The notes beneath the pieces are model-generated. The model was given only the letters and a program-made list of their open reading frames with translations. It had not been told where the DNA came from and searched no databases. Shown here piece by piece: positions 42,920 through 52,000 of a stretch of 64,000 nt of DNA. Made by a program: the position numbers and the translations under genes. The stretch lies in NCBI GenBank assembly GCA_045641065.1, contig JAZUGF010000110.1, positions 26,387 through 90,386 of the forward strand. The letters run 5' to 3'. Within the stretch, counting starts at the first letter, position 1, and the number at the start of each line of letters is the position of its first letter. The DNA comes from UBA1723 sp045641065 (GTDB taxonomy: Bacteria > Bacteroidota > Bacteroidia > Bacteroidales > Paludibacteraceae).

Positions 42920-43551
42920 GAAAAAGAGTTGTTGATATGCAGGAAGCTCCATTCATCGGTATTGCCCGTCATAGACTTGTTGTAGACGGAGAGGGTGTGA
43001 CAACGCTTGCCGCATTCCACACATGTACTTTGGCTTGTAAATATTGCCTTAATCCGCAGTCGATAAGAAAGAATGACAACATCAAAACCTTCACTACAGA
43101 AGAATTCTATGAAAGAGTGAAGGTAGATGAACTCTATTATTTGGCGACAGGAGGCGGCATCTGTTTTGGTGGAGGCGAACCATGTTTGAGATATGAGTTC
43201 ATACGAGAGTTTAGAGAGTTGTGTGGACCAGATTGGAAACTCACGATTGAGACAGCGATAAACGTTCCAAAGAAAAACATCGAAGCACTTCTTCCGATTA
43301 TAGATTTTTGGATGGTGGATATTAAAGACATGAATCCAGAGATTTATCAGTCTTACACTGGTAGAACTAACGACAAGGTGTTGGAGAATCTAGAACTATT
43401 AAGTGGAGTAGCAGACAAAGTAAGGTTACGAATTCCGTCGATCCCAGAATATAATACAAAAGAAGATCAGGATAGTAGCGTCGCAAAATTGAAAGAAATG
43501 GGCTTTTCTGATTTTGACATTTTCAATTATAGAACGGATATCAATAAATGA
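42904..43551 (+). CDS. radical SAM protein
   Basis: The 215-residue protein has the radical SAM [4Fe-4S] motif C41-x3-C45-x2-C48 in HTCTLACKYCLN. The glycine-rich SAM contact GGGICFGGGEPCLRYEF and a later strand LTIETAINVP follow, the order seen in activases of the pyruvate-formate-lyase-activating type. No glycyl-radical enzyme is nearby. It overlaps the upstream oxidoreductase gene. A small Cys-motif protein is encoded 190 bp downstream; whether that is a substrate is open. Confidence 0.88.
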   Translation: MAKKLRKRVVDMQEAPFIGIARHRLVVDGEGVTTLAAFHTCTLACKYCLNPQSIRKNDNIKTFTTEEFYERVKVDELYYLATGGGICFGGGEPCLRYEFIREFRELCGPDWKLTIETAINVPKKNIEALLPIIDFWMVDIKDMNPEIYQSYTGRTNDKVLENLELLSGVADKVRLRIPSIPEYNTKEDQDSSVAKLKEMGFSDFDIFNYRTDINK

Positions 43552-43742
43552 TAGCCCATAGCCCATAGCGTAAGCTATATCCATCCACAAATAGATAAAT
43601 TTCAGTACATTTTTACGCATTTACAACAAAATATTTGCTGATGATTTCATTTCTTGAGATATGATTTTAATTTTGCCCAACGGAAAAATCAATGAAATAC
43701 AAGCCCATAGCGTAAGCCATGGGTCTAATTAAAATTTTAATT
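43552..43742. repeat. AGCCCATAGCGTAAGC hairpin repeats
   Basis: Two copies flank this spacer. AGCCCAT appears tandemly at 43553-43566 and runs into AGCGTAAGCTAT (43567-43578). A second copy, AGCCCATAGCGTAAGCCAT plus GGGT, lies at 43702-43724 and folds into a hairpin with a GTAA loop. The -7 box TAATTTTG lies between them at 43668-43675. Confidence 0.65.
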
Positions 43743-44099
43743 ATGCAGACAAACGGAAGAATCATCTGTGACGAGTTGAAACGCGTCAGAATGGAATTGG
43801 CAAAAGCCAACGGAATTAATTATCAGCCTACAGTTTGTAACCATCAGGGAGAGTGTACAGGCACATGTCCAAAATGTGAGGCTGAACTTGCAGAGTTGAC
43901 TCGTCAGATCAAGGCAAAGAAAGATGCTAAGGTTGTAGGAATGGCACCATTAAAGATTGTTGCTATGGCAGCAACAGCAGCTGCTCTATCATTGGCATCA
44001 TGTCAAAGCGAGGATGGTGATGTGGGTGAACCAGATTGGGCTAACGATTCGACAAATGTTCATGTAAATCCTGCAGATACAGTTCCTGGAGTAAAATAA
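43743..44099 (+). CDS. small membrane protein with CNHQGECTGTCPKC motif
   Basis: The protein is 118 residues from the ATG at 43743; the upstream ATG at 43719 lies inside a repeat hairpin. An N-terminal helical part (MQTNGRIICDELKRVRMELA) leads to the cysteine cluster C-x5-C-x3-C-x2-C (CNHQGECTGTCPKC). After a Lys-rich helix comes one hydrophobic segment (about 68-87, IVAMAATAAALSLASC) and an acidic tail. The N-terminal part resembles a domain I recall from Bacteroidales TonB-like proteins. The cysteines could bind zinc or Fe-S. It has its own -7 box at 43668-43675. Confidence 0.7.
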   Translation: MQTNGRIICDELKRVRMELAKANGINYQPTVCNHQGECTGTCPKCEAELAELTRQIKAKKDAKVVGMAPLKIVAMAATAAALSLASCQSEDGDVGEPDWANDSTNVHVNPADTVPGVK

Positions 44100-44105
44100 A
44101 TGATT

Positions 44106-44133
44106 GTAGAGACGGGGCATGCCCCGTCTTTAC
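44106..44133. terminator. GAGACG-family palindrome, possible terminator
   Basis: GTAGAGACGGGGC and GCCCCGTCTTTAC are separated by AT, with one G-U pair. The T-run is short. It has the same outer arms as 35854, 35973 and 60519. Confidence 0.6.
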
Positions 44134-44171
44134 GTTAGCATATTGTAATAGCCTGGTTTGTACCGACAATT

Positions 44172-44206
44172 ATGCATTATGAATTACGCATTACGAATTA
44201 TGATTT
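44172..44206. repeat. AT-rich ATTATGAATTACG repeats
   Basis: GCATTATGAATTACGCATTACGAATTATG consists of near-repeats of AATTACG and AATTATG. A related stretch lies at 41274-41306, and a shorter one at 3914-3935. Confidence 0.5.
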
Positions 44207-44211
44207 AACTA

Positions 44212-44242
44212 TTGCGTAGATAAAATAAAACATATACATTTG
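44212..44242 (+). promoter_or_regulatory. Bacteroidetes-type promoter of ssrA
   Basis: TTG (44212-44214), 20 bp, TACATTTG (44235-44242). The mature tmRNA begins about 27 bp past the predicted transcription start, implying 5' processing. Confidence 0.8.
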
Positions 44243-44275
44243 CAGCGTAATCTTACGGGATTGCACCTCAAATAT

Positions 44276-44667
44276 GGGGATGACCGGTTTTGACAGCGGG
44301 CAGAAGCGGTATGTAAGCATGCAGTGCGCTGGTGGCTAGCACTATAATCTTGAGACCAAAAATTTAACTGGCGAGAATAACTATGCTCTTGCAGCCTAAC
44401 CGAAGTACAGTAAGTTAGCTTTATCGCGGTCAAGATGACTGCGACAAGACGTCTCCCCAAGCCCACGTCCTGAGGCGATTGGATTAGCGAGGCGCAGAAT
44501 ATCGGGAATAGTGTCGTTAGAGTCTGGATGACGGCATGAAATTTACAGACTAAGGTGTTGGTTGGTGGTCCGGGTCTTGCCAACTCCCGACAATGAAGGC
44601 CGGAATAAGCATGTAGAAAGCATATTGATTCCTCGTTTGGACGAGGGTTCGACCCCCTCCATCTCCA
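44276..44667 (+). ncRNA. ssrA: transfer-messenger RNA (tmRNA)
   Basis: tmRNA rescues stalled ribosomes and tags the nascent protein for degradation. The 5' end GGGGATGACCGG and 3' end CCATCTCC plus A form the tRNA-like acceptor stem. The T-arm is GGACGAGGGTTCGACCCCCTCC-like, ending at 44667. The tag frame runs to a TAA near 44399 and encodes ...GENNYALAA, matching the tag typical of Bacteroidales. The terminal CCA is not encoded (ACAT follows), so it must be added after transcription. A strong promoter precedes it and a terminator follows. Confidence 0.97.
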
Positions 44668-44670
44668 CAT

Positions 44671-44705
44671 AACAAAGGCTGAGTTGAATAGACTCAGCCT
44701 TTGTT
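44671..44705 (+). terminator. terminator of ssrA
   Basis: AACAAAGGCTGAGT and the complementary arm ACTCAGCCTTTGTT pair around a short loop, followed by GGTTTTG. Confidence 0.88.
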
Positions 44706-44764
44706 GGTTTTGTAAGAACGTAAAATATTCGTAAAATGAATCGTAAAATCCTAAATTATGCTCT

Positions 44765-44840
44765 CCAATTTGAGGATTGTTAAGGGCGGAACGCCCTAAC
44801 CCACCCATAAACGCGAGCCCGTAAGGGCGAGCGAAACATT
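44765..44840 (-). repeat. double-hairpin intergenic repeat, copy B
   Basis: Inverted relative to copies A and C. On the minus strand it reads CGCTCGCCCTTACGGGCT, CGCG, a variable spacer, GTGGGTTAGGGC-GTTCC-GCCCTTAACAA and TCCTCAAATTG. Second hairpin stem: GGGC with GCCC. Confidence 0.8.
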
Positions 44841-44894
44841 ATTTGCGAAAATTAAATAAACATGTTGTTTAGCATACTGATGCGGAATTTTTAC

Positions 44895-44902
44895 TAATTT
44901 TG
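44895..44902 (+). promoter_or_regulatory. Bacteroidetes -7 box (TAATTTTG)
   Basis: It lies 22 bp before the transporter start at 44925. Confidence 0.6.
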
Positions 44903-44924
44903 CACTCCGTTAAATGATAGACAA

Positions 44925-45887
44925 ATGAATCCGGTTTTAAAATTTTTGAGGGATTGGACATTGCCATGTGCAATGGCGTTAGGAGCAACATGCTATTTGA
45001 TTTGGCATTTCTTGCTTCCAGTATCGACGGAATGGCGCAATAATGCGGCAGATATCGTTTCTGTGGTACAGCCAATATTGATTTTCTCAATGTTGTTCAT
45101 CTCGTTTTGTAAAATTGATATCCGTGATCTACGTTGGAAACGTTGGCATTTATATGGACTTGCATTCCAGGTTTTGCTGTTTGTGATTACTGGTGGATTA
45201 GCTTACTATTATCCAGACGGTGTGAGTAGAATCACGTTGGAGTCTGCAATGATCTGTTTCATTTGTCCTACTGCAACAGCTGCAGCTGTACTTACTCAGA
45301 AGTTAGGCGGAAATGCAGCGACGTTGGTGTCGTATACAATGTTTATTAATCTTGTTACTACCGTCGCTATTTCTACAATTGCTCCAATCCTTCATCCAGA
45401 AGGAGACGTCACATTCTGGACTGCATTCTTCAAGATTATGGCGAAGGTGTTTCCTATGTTGATTTGCCCATTCTTCTTGGCTATACTTGTCAGATACACA
45501 ATGCCAAAATTTCATCACATTGTCATTTCTACAAAAGATTTGGCATTCTATATCTGGGCTGTGGCTCTTTCTCTAGCTATTGCAGTGACAGTAAGATATA
45601 TGGTGTTGGCAAGTGATCTTACAATCGCAACTGTAATTGGAATTGCATTGGCTTCGTTCATCGCCTGTGTGTCGCAATTTTTCGTAGGTAAAAAGTTTGG
45701 TAGAAAATACGATGATGAGATAAGTGGAGGCCAGGCATTGGGTCAGAAGAATACTGTTTTTGCTATTTGGGTGGGCTACACATTCTTCTCTCCGATATCA
45801 TCTATCGCTGGCGGATTCTACAGCATTTGGCACAATGTGTTTAACAGTTGGCAGTTGTATAGGAAGAATAAGGAGAATAACAAATGA
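44925..45887 (+). CDS. bile-acid:Na+ symporter (BASS) family transporter
   Basis: The 320-residue inner-membrane protein has about ten hydrophobic segments in the BASS/SBF layout. It has VVQPILIFSMLFISFCKIDI in an early span, SAMICFICPTATAAAVLTQK (the conserved mid-protein signature) and GGQALGQKNTVFAIWVGYTF near the end, the second sodium-site-like stretch. BASS transporters carry organic anions with sodium; no bile-acid role should be assumed. It is monocistronic with a -7 box at 44895-44902. Confidence 0.85.
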   Translation: MNPVLKFLRDWTLPCAMALGATCYLIWHFLLPVSTEWRNNAADIVSVVQPILIFSMLFISFCKIDIRDLRWKRWHLYGLAFQVLLFVITGGLAYYYPDGVSRITLESAMICFICPTATAAAVLTQKLGGNAATLVSYTMFINLVTTVAISTIAPILHPEGDVTFWTAFFKIMAKVFPMLICPFFLAILVRYTMPKFHHIVISTKDLAFYIWAVALSLAIAVTVRYMVLASDLTIATVIGIALASFIACVSQFFVGKKFGRKYDDEISGGQALGQKNTVFAIWVGYTFFSPISSIAGGFYSIWHNVFNSWQLYRKNKENNK

Positions 45888-46190
45888 ATTATACAATTAT
45901 ACAATCGAACATTTATAGACCACGGTAGCCCATCGTCTTCGACGCTGGTCAACCATGGCCTAGTATAATAACCGTTCCACGGTTTTGTTTTTTATTTGTA
46001 TCTTGTTAATTTTGTCGAATACTAAAGGCATTATAAAGAAAGTTGTCAAATGTTTCTTTCTTTTTGACCGCTCGCCCTTCGGGTTCGCGGGTTGTGGTGG
46101 GCAAGGACGTTCCGTCCTTAGCAATCCTCATTTTGTACAACTGTTATTGGGGTGCCAAACTAATTTAATTTGATAATATACACGTAATAT
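45888..46190. other. intergenic region with repeat copy C
   Basis: It holds an imperfect palindromic stretch (45917-45975, with CCACGGTAGCCCATCG and later TTCCACGG) and copy C of the double-hairpin repeat (46068-46136). No open frame with coding character was seen. Confidence 0.5.
46068..46136 (+). repeat. double-hairpin intergenic repeat, copy C
   Basis: Reads CGCTCGCCCTTCGGGTTCG, CGG, a spacer, GTGGGCAAGGAC-GTTCC-GTCCTTAG and CAATCCTCATTTTG. The second hairpin stem is GGAC with GTCC, a compensating change relative to GGGC with GCCC in copy B. Confidence 0.8.
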
Positions 46191-47018
46191 ATGACTATGG
46201 ATTACTCTTTCATTCCAAAACTAAAATATCTTGCCGACAATAATTTCTTTTTGATGGCAGGTCCTTGCTGTATTGAAGGCGAGGAGATGGCTTTTGAAAT
46301 CGCAGACAAGATGGTGGCAATCTGTGATAAACTTCATATCCCTTATATTTTCAAGGGATCTTACAGAAAGGCTAATCGTTCGCGTCTTGACAGTTTCTCT
46401 GGTATCGGTGACGAGAAGGCTCTAGATATTTTGAAGAGAGTGGGAGAAAAATACAATATCCCTGTAGTGACTGATATACACTCTGCAGCTGAGGCTGATA
46501 TGGCAGCTAAGTATGTAGACGTGCTTCAGATTCCAGCATTCCTTTGTCGCCAGACAGATATTTTGGTTGCTGCGGCTAAGACTGGTAAGGTTGTCAATAT
46601 TAAGAAAGGGCAGTTTATCTCGCCAGAGTCGATGAAGTTTGCGGCTGGCAAAATCAAGGAGTGTGGCAACGACAAGATCCTTTTGACAGACCGTGGTACA
46701 GAGTTTGGCTACCAGGATTTGATCGTTGATTATCGAGGAATCCCAACGATGCAGAAGATTGGTTATCCTGTTGTACTTGATATCACACATTCGCTTCAGC
46801 AGCCAAACCAGACTTCTGGCGTGACAGGTGGAAATCCAGATATGATTGAGACAATCGCACGTGCTGGAATCGCAGTCGGTGCAGACGGTTTGTTTATGGA
46901 GACACACATGGATCCAAGCGTAGCGAAGAGCGACGGTGCTAATATGCTTCGTCTTGACTTGGCAGAAGGATTGCTTACAAAGTTGGTTAAATTGCGTAAG
47001 GCAGTAGTAGAGCTATAA
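46191..47018 (+). CDS. kdsA: KDO-8-phosphate synthase
   Basis: KdsA condenses phosphoenolpyruvate and arabinose-5-phosphate to KDO-8-phosphate for lipopolysaccharide inner core. The 275-residue protein has MAGPCCIEGEEMAFEIADKM near the start, FKGSYRKANRSRLDSFSGIG, KKGQFISPESMKFAAGKI, TDRGTEFGYQDLIVDYR and the C-terminal ADGLFMETHMDPSVAKSDGA. The AGPC cysteine occupies the metal-ligand position of the metal-dependent class, where E. coli has Asn. The start could also be at 46197. It lies 3 bp before the DUF3109 gene. Confidence 0.96.
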   Translation: MTMDYSFIPKLKYLADNNFFLMAGPCCIEGEEMAFEIADKMVAICDKLHIPYIFKGSYRKANRSRLDSFSGIGDEKALDILKRVGEKYNIPVVTDIHSAAEADMAAKYVDVLQIPAFLCRQTDILVAAAKTGKVVNIKKGQFISPESMKFAAGKIKECGNDKILLTDRGTEFGYQDLIVDYRGIPTMQKIGYPVVLDITHSLQQPNQTSGVTGGNPDMIETIARAGIAVGADGLFMETHMDPSVAKSDGANMLRLDLAEGLLTKLVKLRKAVVEL

Positions 47019-47021
47019 GTT

Positions 47022-47606
47022 ATGTTGCAGATTCAAGATACGATAGTAAGTTTCGATGTGTTGGAACGCCGTTTCCTTTGCGACTTGGCAAAGTGCAAGG
47101 GCATCTGTTGCATCGAAGGAGATAGTGGAGCCCCATTGGAAGATGATGAGATTCCAATTTTGGAGCGACTTGTCGACGTTGTGTGGGATCAGCTTTCGGA
47201 GGAATCAAAGGCGGTTATCAAAGAGCAAGGAGTTTGGTACACAGATGTTATGGGCGACAAGGTCACTTCCATCGTGAATGGCAAAGAGTGCGTCTTCACA
47301 ACTATTGATGAAAATGGAATGTGTAAGTGTGCTTTGGAAGTTGCATACCGAGAGGGTAGAAGTGATTTCTATAAACCAATCTCATGCCATCTATATCCAG
47401 TAAGACTTGATAAGGTCGGTGACAATATTGCAGTCAACTATCATAAGTGGGATGTCTGCAAGTGCGCTAGAAAATTGGGAAGCATCAACGACCTTCCCGT
47501 CTACAAATTCTTGAAAGAACCATTGATCAGAAGATTCGGACAGGAATGGTATGATGAACTCGAACTATGTGTCGGGGAGTTAAAAAAGCAAGGAATGATT
47601 AAATGA
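47022..47606 (+). CDS. DUF3109 family cysteine-rich protein
   Basis: The 194-residue cytoplasmic protein has cysteines in a pattern typical of DUF3109: FLCDLAKCKGICCIEGDSGA (about 17-36), GMCKCALEVAYREGRSDFYK and PISCHLYPVRL, then WDVCKCARKLG. These could hold an Fe-S cluster or zinc, as proposed for the related YkgJ-type domain. Function unknown. It overlaps the M16 peptidase gene by four bases (ATGA), so the two are translationally coupled, and it follows kdsA closely. Confidence 0.88.
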   Translation: MLQIQDTIVSFDVLERRFLCDLAKCKGICCIEGDSGAPLEDDEIPILERLVDVVWDQLSEESKAVIKEQGVWYTDVMGDKVTSIVNGKECVFTTIDENGMCKCALEVAYREGRSDFYKPISCHLYPVRLDKVGDNIAVNYHKWDVCKCARKLGSINDLPVYKFLKEPLIRRFGQEWYDELELCVGELKKQGMIK

Positions 47607-48835
47607 TAGAGACGGATATTCATACAGCCACGTTGCCCAACGGAGTGCGTATAGTGCACAAAGAAGAGGCGTCGCAAGTGGCATATTGCGGTTTTGCGAT
47701 CAATGCCGGTACCCGTGATGAGGAGGCCGACGAGAGCGGTATGGCCCATTTTATAGAGCATATGCTGTTCAAGGGAACAGTGAAGAGAAATTCATGGCAT
47801 ATCCTCAATCGTCTTGAAGGAGTCGGAGGAGAAATCAACGCATACACCACAAAAGAAGAAACATTCGTCTATTCAACAGTGTTGACTGCTGATTTTGAAA
47901 AAGCCGTCGACCTATGTTCTGATATTGTTTTCCATCCGACTTTCCCAGCTCATGAGATAGAGAAGGAAGTTGACGTGATTATAGAGGAAATCAACTCGTA
48001 TAACGACTCACCGTCGGAATTAATCTATGATGAGTTTGAGAGCATTGTCTTTAAGAACTCTCAACTTGGAAGAAATATTCTTGGAGATGCAGAACGTTTG
48101 CAGGAATACACTACTGAGAATGCTTTACGTTTTGTCGCTAATAATTATTTTACAGATAGAATTTTGTTTTTCTCCGTCGGCAACATCCCTTTCAAAAAAG
48201 TGATGAGACTTGCTGAGAAATATTTTGGCGATGTTGCTGCTAAATACAGTACGAAGACAAGAGAGAAATCGGCAGTGTATGTGCCAGACCATGTTCGCAA
48301 GAATTTGAACACACATCAGACACATGCGTTGATTGGAGCAAGAGCATACTCATTGTCGGATGAGCGACGTCTGCCTCTATATTTATTGAATAATATTCTT
48401 GGTGGTCCTGGAATGAATTCCAAGCTTAACCTTGCGGTGCGAGAGAAGAGAGGCTTGGCATATTCGGTAGAGTCGGCATATACTGCCTATTCAGACGACG
48501 GATTGATCAACATCTATTTTGGTACAGAGCACGAGGATACAGAGAAATGCTTGAATGTCATATATAAAGAGTTGAAGAACTTACGAGACAAAGAGATGCC
48601 ATCATCACAACTTGAGCGTGCAAAAAAACAATTGATGGGTCAGCTGGCTATAGCTAAAGAGAACAGAGAAAATTCTGCATTGAGCATGGCTAAAAGTTTC
48701 CTATTCTTTGGTATGGATGAATCTAATGCAGTGGTGGCAGAAAAAATCTCGAAAATCACGTCGCAACAATTATTGGAGATCGCGAATGAGATATTTGAGG
48801 AGGATAAATTATCAACGTTGATATATACGAAATAG
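47603..48835 (+). CDS. M16 family zinc peptidase
   Basis: The 410-residue protein has the inverted zinc motif HxxEH in GMAHFIEHMLFKG (near residue 53) and the downstream zinc glutamate in the EKEVDVIIEEINSYNDSPSE stretch. The C-terminal M16 half contains NNILGGPGMNSKLNLAVREK. It is a single-chain PqqL/YmxG-like peptidase without a signal peptide, so it is probably cytoplasmic. It starts within the DUF3109 gene and forms one unit with it and kdsA. A terminator follows. Confidence 0.93.
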   Translation: MIETDIHTATLPNGVRIVHKEEASQVAYCGFAINAGTRDEEADESGMAHFIEHMLFKGTVKRNSWHILNRLEGVGGEINAYTTKEETFVYSTVLTADFEKAVDLCSDIVFHPTFPAHEIEKEVDVIIEEINSYNDSPSELIYDEFESIVFKNSQLGRNILGDAERLQEYTTENALRFVANNYFTDRILFFSVGNIPFKKVMRLAEKYFGDVAAKYSTKTREKSAVYVPDHVRKNLNTHQTHALIGARAYSLSDERRLPLYLLNNILGGPGMNSKLNLAVREKRGLAYSVESAYTAYSDDGLINIYFGTEHEDTEKCLNVIYKELKNLRDKEMPSSQLERAKKQLMGQLAIAKENRENSALSMAKSFLFFGMDESNAVVAEKISKITSQQLLEIANEIFEEDKLSTLIYTK

Positions 48836-48870
48836 TAGAGAACTGAGAGTAGAGAGCTTAGAGTATAGAG

Positions 48871-48909
48871 TGGGGAATGGCAAAGTTGTATAGACAGTGG
48901 CATTCCCCA
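48871..48909 (+). terminator. terminator after the M16 peptidase gene
   Basis: TGGGGAATG and CATTCCCCA pair across a long loop and are followed by TTTTGTTTT. Just before it, AGAGTAGAGA-like units recur (48836-48870). Confidence 0.75.
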
Positions 48910-48981
48910 TTTTGTTTTCAAATTTAATTTCAAATTCTTCAAAAAAATGCGGAAAAATTCACAAATGATATTTTTTTATCT

Positions 48982-48989
48982 TAAATTTG
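48982..48989 (+). promoter_or_regulatory. Bacteroidetes -7 box (TAAATTTG)
   Basis: It lies 62 bp before secDF. Confidence 0.6.
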
Positions 48990-49051
48990 CACATTAATAG
49001 TGTTAAGTAGAATTTTAATAGAATATAAATAAAAATTAAATAACAAAAAAA

Positions 49052-52000
49052 ATGCAAAACAAAGGAATTGTATGGTTTCTGATTGTTGCTCTTTTTTTGG
49101 CTTGCGTGTATTCTCTATCATTCACGTTTGTCTCAAACCACTATAAGAGTGCGGCTGAGGCAGCTGTTGCGAATGGAGAGGCTCAGAGTTATGATGAGTA
49201 CATGGATACATTGCTTAGCCACAACGAGTCAGCATGGTCGTTGAAAGAGTGTCGTGAGAAAGAGTTGAACTTAGGTTTGGACTTGAGAGGTGGTATGAAC
49301 GTGGTTATGGAAATTTCCGTACCAGACATCTTGAAGGCTCTTGCGGGCAACCAGGCATCAGAGGAGGCTTTCACAAAGACAATCGCTTTGGCGAAAGAGA
49401 AACAGAAGACTTCACAGAAAGACTTCTTAACACTATTTATTGACGCGTTCAACGAATCAAACCCTGGATGCCAGTTGGCTTCAATCTTCAGCGGTTATAC
49501 GTTGAAAAATAAAATCAACTACACATCAACAAACGACGAGGTAATCAAGGTGTTGAGAGAAGAGGTAGACAGTGCTATCGACAACTCATTTAACGTGCTT
49601 CGTTCTCGTATCGACCGTTATGGTGTGGTTCAGCCAAATATCCAGAAACTAGAGGGTTCAAGCCGTATCTTGATTGAGATGCCAGGTGTTAAGGAGCCAG
49701 AGCGTGTACGTAAGTTGCTTCAGGGTAGTGCCGATTTGGCATTCTGGGAAACAACAGAGTTCTCTGAGATCTACCGTAACATTGCAGCAGTTAACGATAT
49801 GGTTGCTGAAATGAATAAGAATGTAGCAGACACAACTTCTAAGGCAGAAGTTGCAAAGACACATTCAGATAGTTTGCTTGCAAATCTTGATGCAGAGGCT
49901 GATTCTGCAAAGACAAATGAGGGTAAGACATCATTGTTCTCATACTTGCAGCCAAGCGTAAACTTCCAGACTGGTCAGATCTATCCTGGTCCACGTGTTG
50001 GTTACGCACACTACAGCGATACTGCTAAAGTTACAGAGTATTTGAATATGGGTCGTGCAAAGGGCTTGATTCCAAGCTCAACATTCTTTGCATGGACTGT
50101 AAAGGAGGAGTTCAATGGATACTTCGGACTTATCGCATTGAAGTCTAAGGCTTTGAAGGGTAAGGAGAGAAAGGCACAGTTGACAGGTGCAAGCGTAACA
50201 GACGCTCGTGCAGACTTCAACGACAAGTCTATCTATGCTGCAGTTAGCATGGAGATGAATCAGGAAGGTGCTAAGACTTGGGCTAAGATGACACGTGAGA
50301 ACATTGGTAAGTGTATTGCTATTGTTCTTGATGGATATGTATATTCTTATCCACGTGTAAATGGCGAGATCGCAGGTGGACGTTCTGAGATTACAGGTGA
50401 TTTCGATGTAAATGAGGCAAAAGACTTGGCTAACGTATTGAAGAGTGGTAAGATGCCAGCTCCTGCAAAGATTGTACAGGAAGACGTTGTTGGTCCATCT
50501 CTAGGTCAGGAGGCTATCAATGCAGGTATGATCTCATTCGTAGTTGCATTCGTACTTGTCCTTCTATATATGATTGCATACTACGGTTTGGTACCAGGAC
50601 TTATTGCTGATGCAGCATTGGTTTGCAACGTATTCTTGATCTTTGGAGTTTTGGCTTCATTGAAGGCAGTTTTGACATTGCCAGGTATCGCAGGTATCGT
50701 ACTTACTTTGGGTATGGCGGTCGATGCAAACGTGTTGATCTACGAGCGTATCCGAGAGGAGTTGGCTGCAGGTAAGTCTATGACACAGGCATTGAAGGAT
50801 GGTTATGGAAATGCGATGAGTGCTATCATTGATGCTAACGTAACTACAATCTTGACAGGTATCATTTTGGCATACTTCGGTACAGGTCCAATCAAGGGAT
50901 TCGCTACAACATTGATCATCGGTATTCTATGTTCATTGTTGACAGCAATCTTCGTAACTCGTTTGATCTTTGATTTGTATTCTAAGAGTAATGGCTTTGA
51001 GAAGCTTACATTCTCTACTAAGTTCTCTGAGAACTGGTTTAAGAATGTTAAGTATGACTTTATCGGTAAGTCTAAGCCATACATGATGGCTGCTGCTGGT
51101 GTTATCGTAGCTGCTGTTGTTGCTTTGTTCGCAATTGGTTTGCAGCAGGGTATCGACTTCTCTGGAGGTAGAAATTACACAGTTAAGTTTGAGAAGGATG
51201 TAACAACAGGTGAGGTTAAGGATTTGCTTAAGAATGCATTTGAGGATGCAAACGCAAGTGTAATCACAATTGGTACAGCTGATCAGGTACGTATTTCTAC
51301 AAACTTCCGTATCCAGGATACAGATGATAATGTAGATGCAGATATTGAGTCAAGATTGTACAACTCATTGAAGCCACTTTTGAATTCAAATGTGACTGAG
51401 GAGATGTTTGTTAACCGTTATGTAATGACTGACGGCAATACAGCTCTTGCTGATGCTCAGGCTGAGGTAACATATGGTATCCAGTCTTCACAGAAGGTAG
51501 GTCCTACAATGGCTGATGATATCAAGATTTCTGCTGTAATCGCAGTCTTGATCGCAATGCTTGGTATCGGATTGTATATCTTCTTGAGATTTAGCCGTCT
51601 TGCATACTCAGGTGGTGCATTGGTAGCTCTTGCTCATGATACATTGTTCATCCTATTGTTGTACTCTGTATTGCCATTGCTTGGATTCGTTCCATTCTCA
51701 TTGGAGGTTGACCAGTCATTCATCGCTGCAATCTTGACAGTGATCGGATACTCAATCAACGATAAGGTGGTTATCTTCGACCGTATCCGTGAGTATATCC
51801 GCAACCGTAAGGGTGTTAACTTCGAGAAGGAATCTGTATTTAACGAGGCTATCAGTTCTACTCTAAGCCGTACATTTAGTACATCATTGAGTACATTGAT
51901 CGTATTGGTTATCATCTTCTTCTTTGGTGGTGATACAATCCGCGGATTCATCTTCGCTATGTTGGTCGGTGTAATCGTTGGTACATATTCTTCGATCTTC

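Noticed and set aside
44209..44808. A 199-residue open frame on the minus strand
   Set aside because: It is the reverse strand of the tmRNA gene and repeat copy B; the RNA gene explains the conservation and base composition.
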